Of a DNA stretch of 15,809 nucleotides, positions 1-6,885 are shown one piece after another (the first letter of the stretch is position 1; every line of letters begins with the position of its first letter). Made by a program: the position numbers and the translations under genes. This DNA is from Dimargaris cristalligena (taxonomy: Eukaryota; Kickxellomycota; Dimargaritomycetes; Dimargaritales; Dimargaritaceae). The notes under the pieces are model-generated. The model ran no database searches and was not told the DNA's origin. It saw nothing but the letters and a program-made list of their open reading frames with translations. The stretch is from contig JANBQC010000631.1 in assembly GCA_027576995.1 (NCBI GenBank), positions 1 to 15,809 of the forward strand, in the 5' to 3' direction.

Positions 1-1251
1 TCGGCAGCTACTGCTCTTCAGCGCGCTAAGGATGCTCTGGGTACCTCGAATGCCGCCACCAATGTAGGGTCGACAGCCACAGGTGGAAGTAACATTCCCG
101 CCGCGGGCCAGGCGCGCCCCCGAGCCTCCACCTCCGCCTTACGATCGGAGTTTAGTACGGACTCCGGCCTGAACGACCATTCCAACTCAAACAACGGCCA
201 CAGCACCGAGTTCCGCTCACCTTATGGGGGCGGGATCTTGACCCACCGATCCTCTACGGATAACCCTGCGGGAGTTTCCGGTGCGGCGGCCAACCCACCC
301 CCGAAACTCACGGGCCAGGGGCTGAACGAGAATTTGTTCATCAAGAATTACCTCCGTCGGGGTACACCGTCGAGTGAGCTATCCCATGAAACGGCCCTAT
401 CGTCCTCTTCTACGACTTCTTCAACGGGATTGCAGAATGACTCGGCCATCAAGTCCAATTCTTCGGGACTGCTGTCGCCAACGGCATCAACGGCCTCGCT
501 TGCCACGGTGTCGTCGACTACCACCACGTCAACTTCGACGACCAGTGGTGGTCATGATTTTACTCCCCAACTGCGTAAGGTGACTAACCCGCTCGGGATG
601 CATGCCTTGCCCACTCGCAACGGGTTGCATAGTGGAAATAGTAGTAGTAGTAGTAGTGGGAGCGGTATGGCCTCGGCCAGTTCGGCTAAATTGAACGGGC
701 AGCATAACCCAGGGTCGACTCACCTCCCATCGCCCCGGACCGCCGGTAGTCACTATGGGAATGGACACGGCGCCTCCGGGGGGGCCAGCGGGCTCAAATC
801 ACCGCTCATGGTTCCGCCCAAGCCCCCTAATTTGGCGGGCCTCTCCCTATCCTCGACGACGCCCCCCGGCCCCAGTGGGATCCCGGCTTCCCCTTCGGCA
901 AGCCCCGGGGGGTCCCAAGCTAAAAACTCATCTCGTGTCACGTTCGCCTTTACGTCCCCGCACACCACCCACCGCCAAATCATCGACCCTGTCATTCGGC
1001 AACTCCAACTGCGTACCCCGCACCTGCCTGCACGGAACGCCCTCAAAGCCCTGGCGGAGGCGTTCCACCGGGCGGAATTGGAAGTGCCGGGGATCGCCGA
1101 TAAACTACTCCAAGCCTGGATGGATAAGGCTATGAGCTCGACCAATTCGCCTTTATCTCCCACCGGTGCCAATATGAGTGGGGGAGGCGGGCTAGGGGGA
1201 CATCCGCTACCGGCCCTTCCGTCGGATAGACAGCCGATGGCCCGCAAGTAA
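1..1251 (+). CDS. C-terminal part of an unrecognised Ser/Thr-rich protein (5' end outside the window)
   Basis: The frame is open from the first base of the window to a TAA at 1249-1251, giving 416 residues of a longer protein or exon. I do not recognise the family. Residues about 1-300 are low complexity, with Ser/Thr/Gly/Asn/Pro runs that include six Ser encoded by (AGT)6 at 640-657 and a Thr/Ser run near 515-550. This composition suggests a disordered regulatory tail. One block near residues 310-380 looks different: it has normal composition and reads as a short strand (VTFAF) followed by amphipathic helices (ALKALAEAFHRAELEVPG, then KLLQAWMDKAM). It may be a small folded or docking module. 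The protein ends in a Gly/Pro-rich tail and MARK. The gene converges on the UBAP1-like gene about 1 kb downstream. There is no evidence for introns within the visible part. The N-terminal domains that would identify it lie outside the window. Confidence 0.75.
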   Translation, partial: SAATALQRAKDALGTSNAATNVGSTATGGSNIPAAGQARPRASTSALRSEFSTDSGLNDHSNSNNGHSTEFRSPYGGGILTHRSSTDNPAGVSGAAANPPPKLTGQGLNENLFIKNYLRRGTPSSELSHETALSSSSTTSSTGLQNDSAIKSNSSGLLSPTASTASLATVSSTTTTSTSTTSGGHDFTPQLRKVTNPLGMHALPTRNGLHSGNSSSSSSGSGMASASSAKLNGQHNPGSTHLPSPRTAGSHYGNGHGASGGASGLKSPLMVPPKPPNLAGLSLSSTTPPGPSGIPASPSASPGGSQAKNSSRVTFAFTSPHTTHRQIIDPVIRQLQLRTPHLPARNALKALAEAFHRAELEVPGIADKLLQAWMDKAMSSTNSPLSPTGANMSGGGGLGGHPLPALPSDRQPMARK

Positions 1252-1278
1252 TAGCAGTAGTAGTAGTAGTAGTAGTAG
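1252..1278 (+). repeat. TAG trinucleotide repeat forming tandem in-frame stop codons
   Basis: Immediately after the TAA stop of the upstream gene, the same frame reads TAG, CAG, then seven TAG codons in a row (1258-1278). That gives nine stops in frame in 30 bases, counting the TAA. It is the same AGT/TAG microsatellite type that encodes the Ser run inside the gene, here read in another phase. Confidence 0.9.
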
Positions 1279-2126
1279 TATAACTGGCTCTCTTCACTTG
1301 GTGCATATTTTATTTTTGCTTTTATGGAAAAGTAATAATAATGATTAAATATACGGTTGATTCCCCTCTCCCTCTTCTCCGACTTTATTTATTCTCCAAC
1401 TCGCCCTCCCTCCTCCTTCCTTTCTTCCCCTTAGCTGCATTTGTTGACTAGTATTTCTTCTCTCTTATTGTGTTCGATTTGGCTGTGAAAATGGTGTGGT
1501 AGTAGAGGCACCTACCATCCTCCCAGTGTACACCTTGTACTCTTATGGGTTGATCTTTTACGACTCAATCCCTGTTTTTAAATTGTTGAGTCCTTCATTC
1601 TCTCAACCACCTTTGCAAATCGAGCATTCTTCCTCTTTTTATTTTTTTTGGCCCGTTCACTGATTATGTCGTATAAATTTATATAGTTCAATCTATTTTG
1701 CCCCCAACCTCTCTTTTACCAGCCACTTTGGTCTAATTGTGCTATTTTAACTATTATACATTATACCCCTTCCATCTCCCACTTTCTTTTTATTTATTTA
1801 TTAGTATTGCTCTGGTTATCATTTCTTTCTTATTTTCGCCCTTTGTCATTCTACCTACCTCTATCTCAATATCCCGCCTTCTCCATCCCCATATTAGTAT
1901 TATTTCATCTTTTTATTTTGATTTGTTACCAAATCCCCTGACTTATATCTATATTCCCCCATAGTCGTCGTCTAATATTTTAAACCATCATTTACGGTAT
2001 TTTTCTTCGACCCTTCTTTTCCATTTTGTTTCTGATCACCCACACTATTCAACTCTGCTTTGTTTTTGTGTTTTGTTGGATTCCAACCACTCTATTATTA
2101 TTTGAGAATATAAAAACCGAGAGAGT

Positions 2127-2148
2127 TATATATATATATATATATATA
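2127..2148. repeat. (TA)11 microsatellite
   Basis: A perfect TA run of 22 bases in the convergent intergenic space. It is about 100 bases beyond the UBAP1-like stop codon in that gene's direction and may lie in its 3' UTR. Confidence 0.95.
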
Positions 2149-2173
2149 CTTACACATTAAAGAAAATGTCTCT

Positions 2174-2220
2174 AACACACAGACACACACATATACGCAC
2201 ACAATTTTGTATATATATAT
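2174..2220. repeat. AC-rich and AT dinucleotide repeats
   Basis: An imperfect AC-rich stretch (2174-2203) is followed by an AT run (2210-2220). It begins only about 25 bases past the stop codon of the minus-strand gene, so it is probably transcribed as a GU-rich element in its 3' UTR. Confidence 0.85.
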
Positions 2221-2243
2221 TTGCAAATATATAAAAGGAAAGC

Positions 2244-4250
2244 TTAAGATTGGTCCAAAAGATAATTGGTCGCCTTGGTTAAATCATAGTCAAAGGCTTC
2301 CAGGGCGTGTACGGCCTGATGGCGGGAGAAGCCCATTGCCATCAGGTCACGGACCTGTTCGACGGTATTGGGATCATTATCATCTTGGAACGGGTAGGGG
2401 GATTGCGAAGTATGGTGGTGGTAGTGGTGGGAGGACGGATAACCGGACGACTGATTAGGATGGGGCATACTACTACTACTACTACTCGACCCGGCACCGA
2501 CGCCTGATCCGGAAGGGAGGCCCCCCATGGACGTGGAAGAGTTGTTGTGGTAGGATGATGAATAAGGTGGATAATCACCACCACTGGAGGATGGGCCACC
2601 ACCACCGCCGCCGCCATGGGACGAAGCCAGGTGTGAGTACTGCTGGGAGTTCCCTCCCGAGGGCATGGTGGTGTTACCGTAGGGATTATAATCTGAGGTA
2701 GCCGACTGGGATTGGTACGGGGTAGAAGAAGACTGGGGCGGGGGGAGAAGGGTATTGACGTGGGCCGATTGGATATAATCGTAATCACTTAGGATGAATG
2801 ATTTCGGAGGAACGGGCGGGGGTGGTGGTGGGGGGGCTCCCCCGCCATAGTTATGGGTATTGGCATTGGTATTGTTATAGGTCGGGGACTGGGGTGGCTG
2901 TTGATATTGGTTTTGGTTTAGGTTTTGATACTGGGGTTGGGATTGGGATTGGGACTGGTTTGGCTGACCGTAATGTGGAATAGGGGGCCGTTGGCCGGGG
3001 GATATCGAGGGCATCGTGGGGGTACCGTTGACCGACGACGTATTAAGAGAAGGGGAGGAGGCATAGGGACCGACGGGAGTGATGAACGAATTATTAGCGG
3101 GCCGTTTCGGGAGGCGGGGGGGAATGGGGGGAGGGGCGGTGCTTGAGGAGCCGGGACTGTTGGTATAGGGGGAACCACCGCCGTAGTCGGAGGGAGCATT
3201 GGACATGTAACCGGGACTGGAAGCCGGCTTGGTGGGCAGAGCAGGAGGGGAGTTGTTGGGCATATAGTTCGTCGGAGCGGGAGGTTGCGGTCTTGATTGT
3301 GGTTGTGCCTGCTGTTGTTGCTGTTGTGGTGGTGGTAGCTGTGGCTGTGATTGCGATTGTGGGGGCTGACTCTGATACGTATTCTGGTATTGGTATTGGT
3401 GTTCAGGTTGGGATTGGTGCTGGTATTGGGGTTTGGTGGGGGGCTGCTGGGAGGTGGCCGGGGGATAGTAGCTCCCGCCGTTTGGCCCAGTATTAGCATA
3501 CGCTGAGTAGGACGACGAGTAGGCGGCGGCAGAGACTGTAGTCGTAGCCGTCGTATTGGGATTGGTATTGGGAGTGGCTGTTTCAACCGCTGGAGGGGAT
3601 GCCATGTGGGGAGGGCTGGCCATGGAGTGCGGTGGATGAGACTGGGGCTGGAACTGGCTGGAAGGAGTCATGTACATGGAAGCATTAGAACCAAAAGTGG
3701 TACTGGTGTTGTTGGGTGGTAGGGATGTTGGGGGACCCTGGAAAGCCGCCTCGTTCGTCGCAGTTGTAGGTATGGTAGTAGTAGTAGTGGTGGTGGTGGT
3801 GGTTGTAGTGGGAACTGGTGAAACCATGGAATTCCTTCCCGCCGCTGGACTAGCGGCCGGGGCTGTCATAACTTGACTGGGAACTTGGGCCAGCGCTGCT
3901 ACGGAAGCCGACGCTGAAGAAACCATAGCCGAAGCAGCAATAGTGGAGTTGGAGCTAGCCCCCGTCGAACTGCCCACGCCCAGCGAAGCGTGGGCCAACA
4001 TCAGGGTCATGCGTTTCTGTTCGGCCTGGGTCAAGGCCTGGAGCTGTTCCGTTTTGCGGCGCTCCTCGACTTCCTCGAGGATTTTCTTTTCGAGAGCGAA
4101 ATCGTATTTGGGGATGGCCGAGACGGAATCGGTGACCATAATGTAGTCAAAAGGTAAAGCTACCGGGGACGGAAGTTCAAAGCCTAAGTGTACCCCAAAA
4201 GGGACGTCGGCTACCGAGCGGTAGGCGCTAGAAAGGTGGGCGGATGGCAT
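2244..4250 (-). CDS. UBAP1-like ESCRT-I subunit (UMA domain plus UBA domain)
   Basis: A single-exon protein of 668 aa from an ATG at 4248-4250 to TAA at 2244-2246. Residues about 13-62 match the UMA (UBAP1-MVB12-associated) signature: a DVPF start, a hydrophobic/Pro segment, then a basic-acidic helix with KYDFALEKKILEEVEE. Human UBAP1 carries the same element near its N-terminus (DVPF, then YDFSLEKK). In that family UMA docks the protein into the ESCRT-I core, which sorts ubiquitinated cargo at endosomes. Residues about 626-668 form a UBA domain (VRDLMAMGFSRHQAVHAL, then NYLL), a ubiquitin-binding fold. The linker is low complexity: Thr12 at residues 148-159, Q-rich and Y/S/Q-rich tracts, Pro7, Gly7 and His runs. 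It holds two SH3-ligand-like motifs, PPPIPPRLPKRP (373-384) and PVPPK (479-483). I saw no PTAP/PSAP motif. Human UBAP1 ends in a multi-UBA solenoid, whereas only one UBA is seen here. The family call is firm. One-to-one orthology with UBAP1 rather than MVB12 is inferred. Confidence 0.85.
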   Translation of the reverse strand: MPSAHLSSAYRSVADVPFGVHLGFELPSPVALPFDYIMVTDSVSAIPKYDFALEKKILEEVEERRKTEQLQALTQAEQKRMTLMLAHASLGVGSSTGASSNSTIAASAMVSSASASVAALAQVPSQVMTAPAASPAAGRNSMVSPVPTTTTTTTTTTTTIPTTATNEAAFQGPPTSLPPNNTSTTFGSNASMYMTPSSQFQPQSHPPHSMASPPHMASPPAVETATPNTNPNTTATTTVSAAAYSSSYSAYANTGPNGGSYYPPATSQQPPTKPQYQHQSQPEHQYQYQNTYQSQPPQSQSQPQLPPPQQQQQQAQPQSRPQPPAPTNYMPNNSPPALPTKPASSPGYMSNAPSDYGGGSPYTNSPGSSSTAPPPIPPRLPKRPANNSFITPVGPYASSPSLNTSSVNGTPTMPSISPGQRPPIPHYGQPNQSQSQSQPQYQNLNQNQYQQPPQSPTYNNTNANTHNYGGGAPPPPPPPVPPKSFILSDYDYIQSAHVNTLLPPPQSSSTPYQSQSATSDYNPYGNTTMPSGGNSQQYSHLASSHGGGGGGGPSSSGGDYPPYSSSYHNNSSTSMGGLPSGSGVGAGSSSSSSSMPHPNQSSGYPSSHHYHHHTSQSPYPFQDDNDPNTVEQVRDLMAMGFSRHQAVHALEAFDYDLTKATNYLLDQS
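3774..3809 (-). repeat. ACY trinucleotide repeat encoding Thr12
   Basis: Twelve consecutive Thr codons, a mix of ACC and ACT on the minus strand, in the linker of the UBAP1-like protein. Similar Thr-coding repeats occur in the TRP1 and PRMT5 genes. Confidence 0.9.
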
Positions 4251-5259
4251 CCGAATGGGGGGGGAGGGCGGAGGGATATGGCGAGGAGAAAGGGAAGTAA
4301 GGGCGAGAAGGAAACGGGGAATTCAACGAAGCAGTCAGTCGAGTAGGGAGGGGGGGATGAGAGAAGGATAATATGTATAAAGAGAGGGAAAGGGGGGGGA
4401 ACTCTGTGGGCATATAGATAAATAAATAGTCCTGAAAACCGAAGAGTGGAGGAGAGAGGGGAGACGACGAGAAGGGGGGGGGGATTAGTCACTCGGCTCT
4501 TAGGGCACGGGTCCCCCCCTCCCCACCCACCGCCCATACATTTACATACTTCCCGCATATGGGCGGGAATACACATAAGAGGGTGCCAAGCCCGTTGCGT
4601 ATATTAAGTTGCCCATATACATACACTCTCCCTCCATGTCTAGAACAATGCCTGAGTGGGGTTCTGAAAAAGCCAAGCCCTACCCAATATCCTCCCCCCC
4701 CATCACTGGCCGCAACGGTCGGATTGCCACCGGGCTTAATTCCACTCTGCTCTGGCCTACCGCGTACAAATGTATATGATGTGTATGTAAGTCTATTTAT
4801 GGATGTTTTAAAGTAAAGACTAGCGGGAGGATGGGAAGACACACCCGTGCCCCTGACTAATTCATAATACAGCCTCTTGGAAACCGACTCGGCGGACTAT
4901 ACCATCAATATTCAGTGTGTAACTGACTGGTCCAGTAGTGAAAATGATGGTGGTTACTCTGACCCCACCCCTGGTTTCAAACTAGTAGAGCTCTGGAGGC
5001 CACTGTAGCGAAAAAAACCAACAAGTTTGGCAGTCAACATTAATATATCCAAGGTAAATTCGCCCATTGGATTTGATTGTAGCTGAAGCCATACCACGCC
5101 ATAGTCCATACCGCAAGCAAACACAAATAGTAGCCGAGGCATATCGTAAATGTCGATAAATGTATATCAATCTAAATCTAATTTATTTAAAGGGTCTCGG
5201 AGGATTAGCCGGGACAGGGCACCCGCCTTCCTTCCTGCTTTCGTTTTAATACGTTCCAT
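4251..5259. other. Intergenic: 3' flank of TRP1 and 5' region of the UBAP1-like gene
   Basis: About 1 kb between two minus-strand genes. The part next to the UBAP1-like ATG (4251-4500) is strongly pyrimidine-rich on the coding strand, with long C runs (G8-G10 on the plus strand near 4395 and 4471). This is typical of a fungal promoter or 5' UTR. Reading frames of 60-120 codons exist on both strands but have no recognisable motifs. I see no gene, tRNA or mobile element here. Confidence 0.65.
5182..5187 (-). terminator. Candidate polyadenylation signal (AATAAA) of TRP1
   Basis: The minus strand reads TTTAAATAAATTAG about 75 bases after the TRP1 stop codon and contains an exact AATAAA. Position and orientation suit the 3' end signal of this transcript. 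Fungal poly(A) signals are loose, so this is only a candidate. Confidence 0.45.
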
Positions 5260-6087
5260 CTACAGCGGACCAGGAGTGGTGGAAGTACCCTTAGCCTCCG
5301 CCACAAACCGCCGAACTTTTTCGGCATCCTTCCTCAGTTCCCCGGCACCCCGTTCGACGCCGCTCGACACATCCACCAGCCACGGCCGGCACATCCGGAC
5401 CGCCGCCGCGACATTATCCGGGTTCAAACCACCGGCCAGCCCGTACGGCTGTTTGGATTCCATTACCGGCCGGGTCAATTCCCAGTCAAACGCCACCCCC
5501 CGCCCCCCTTGGTCGCCCGCGGCCACTCCGGCCACTTTAGCGTCCAACAAAGCGACTTGGTAAAACCCCGGCCGCGCAATAGGGTCATAGTCCGTGAAGT
5601 TCGCGTCCACATGGAAGACCCGGATCACCGGTCGGGGGATTCGAAGGCACCAGTGGGCCGGTTCTTGCGTACCGTGGAGTTGGACCATATCGAGCGGAAT
5701 GCGCTCCGCAAGGTCGAGGATCTCTACGAGCGGTTGGTTGAGAAATACCCCGACCAGGAGAGGACGCGGGCCCTGGGCCAGGCGCCGGGCATTAGAATGG
5801 AACCAGTCCGGGTCGATGTGGTTTGTATTAGTAGTAGTAGTGGTAGTGGGGGTGGGGGTGGGTGGATCCGGCGAGACTTCGGTAGTAACGGGGGTACCAC
5901 CCTGCTCCCGGTCCTCTCGGTATTTTCGCAGCCAACTGGCCATGGCCTGGGCCGTCTCGAGGTCTACCCGGCGTTTGGAATTAGCGAGGATAATGCCCAG
6001 GAAATCAGCCCCGGCCTCGGTGGCCATTTGGAGGTCTTCCAGGTGGCGTATGCCGCAGATTTTAACTAAGGGTTTCGGGGCCAACAT
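5260..6087 (-). CDS. TRP1: Phosphoribosylanthranilate isomerase, stand-alone (tryptophan biosynthesis)
   Basis: The protein is 275 aa. It catalyses the Amadori rearrangement of N-(5'-phosphoribosyl)anthranilate to CdRP in the tryptophan pathway, in the cytosol. The TIM-barrel signatures are in order: VKICGIR (8-14), GADFLGIIL (26-34), VQLHG (135-139), VFHVDA (157-162), ALLDAK (179-184), GVAFDW (197-202), GLAGGLNP (216-223) and VDVSSGVERG (238-247). By family knowledge Cys11 is the general base and Asp182 the general acid. A Thr/Pro-rich insert at about 66-95, with six Thr in a row, interrupts the N-terminal half. I chose the ATG at 6085-6087 because it immediately precedes the conserved KICG region and follows a CACCACC context. 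The frame is open further upstream, but without another ATG. In most filamentous fungi this activity is fused to IGP synthase (TrpC type). Here it stands alone, as in budding yeast. No intron is seen. Confidence 0.93.
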   Translation of the reverse strand: MLAPKPLVKICGIRHLEDLQMATEAGADFLGIILANSKRRVDLETAQAMASWLRKYREDREQGGTPVTTEVSPDPPTPTPTTTTTTNTNHIDPDWFHSNARRLAQGPRPLLVGVFLNQPLVEILDLAERIPLDMVQLHGTQEPAHWCLRIPRPVIRVFHVDANFTDYDPIARPGFYQVALLDAKVAGVAAGDQGGRGVAFDWELTRPVMESKQPYGLAGGLNPDNVAAAVRMCRPWLVDVSSGVERGAGELRKDAEKVRRFVAEAKGTSTTPGPL

Positions 6088-6313
6088 GGTGGTGGTGGCG
6101 GTGGTGGTGTATGGGAGGGAAGAAGGGTACCGGAAAATACAATAAAAGTAAATATAAAGTACAGGGGTGGGACGAAGTTTGGAGTCAATGGAGGAGGAAA
6201 TGGAGGGAGGGAGCGCACAAAGAAAAGGACTAACTAATGGGGCTATGTTAGAAGGAGTAGGAGTAGGAGTAGCCACCACTGGTCAAGAGCCCTCTCCCCC
6301 CTTTTCTCGGCTG

Positions 6314-6320
6314 TGAGTCA
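6314..6320 (-). promoter_or_regulatory. Gcn4/CPC1-type TGACTCA site upstream of TRP1 (proximal)
   Basis: An exact TGACTCA on the minus strand (TGAGTCA on plus), about 227 bases upstream of the TRP1 ATG. This heptamer is the consensus for Gcn4/CPC1/CpcA bZIP activators of fungal amino-acid biosynthesis genes. Function is inferred from context. Confidence 0.6.
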
Positions 6321-6337
6321 ATAAGGCAGCCCAGCCA

Positions 6338-6344
6338 TGAGTCA
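6338..6344 (-). promoter_or_regulatory. Gcn4/CPC1-type TGACTCA site upstream of TRP1 (distal)
   Basis: A second exact TGACTCA, 24 bases from the first. Its context, TTGACTCATGG, agrees with the extended Gcn4 preference for a 3' T. It lies about 251 bases upstream of the TRP1 ATG, in the same orientation as the first site. Confidence 0.6.
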
Positions 6345-6746
6345 ACCAACAGAGAATTCAGCCATGTGGTACAGTAGGCAGAGCTGCATGGGTAAGGGGG
6401 AGCGATGGTCAAAGAGCCAATGGATTGATCAAATATTTTTGGCAAGATAAAGCGATGTTATTTAATGCAAGGAATTTAGTGCATTTCCCTCGCCTTGTAA
6501 CACAGTCACATCTCTCACCAACATTGTGCACATTATGCCTAGTCCACCCAGACTTATATATACAATATTACTATATATCTCACTACACCAATTTCTGCCA
6601 CGAATCAGAAGGGGTTTATTGAGAACCCCACATAGTAATATATAAGGTACGAAGAGGAGATACATGGCAGTGGCAATGTGTGCAAAGGTGACAGGAATTG
6701 GAGTAGTAGCCGACAATGGAAGGCCGAATAGGTTAGCGTATAATTG

Positions 6747-6778
6747 GAGAGAGAGGGAGAGAGAGAATGTGTGTGTGT
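6747..6778. repeat. GA-rich then GT dinucleotide repeat
   Basis: A GA-rich purine stretch (6747-6766) is followed by (GT)5 (6769-6778), downstream of the ArfGAP stop codon and probably in its 3' UTR or flank. Confidence 0.85.
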
Positions 6779-6885
6779 AAGTGAGTGAGAGCAGGCAAAA
6801 AAAGCGAGACAAAAAGAGGGGGAAACAACAAACGAGCAACAACCCCTCTCAACTTAAAACCACCCCCCCTCTTCTTACCCATGCG

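Larger units (their letters stand above)
1279..2243. other. AT-rich intergenic space between two convergent genes
   Basis: About 965 bases separate the 3' ends of the plus-strand Ser-rich gene and the minus-strand UBAP1-like gene. The sequence is AT- and pyrimidine-rich and presumably holds both 3' UTRs. The plus strand contains only short reading frames that read as hydrophobic, T-rich noise. I see no canonical AATAAA for either gene. It contains a (TA)11 run and AC-rich repeats at its right end. No RNA gene or mobile element was recognised. Confidence 0.7.
6088..6885. other. TRP1 promoter region and ACAP-gene 3' flank
   Basis: About 800 bases between the TRP1 start and the end of the upstream minus-strand ArfGAP gene. 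It contains the two TGACTCA sites listed separately, a short (GGAGTA)-type tandem near 6250-6272, and a GA/GT-rich stretch near 6747-6790. I see no gene. Short frames on both strands lack motifs. Confidence 0.65.

Noticed and set aside
4954..5170. Two overlapping minus-strand frames of about 60 codons between TRP1 and the UBAP1-like gene
   Set aside because: They have no motif or supporting splice signals, they overlap each other, and they lie in the likely TRP1 3' flank.
6088..6279. N-terminal extension of TRP1 (64 more open codons)
   Set aside because: The extension starts at GTG, has no ATG, and is low-complexity promoter sequence. The KICG motif sits at the expected distance from the ATG at 6087.
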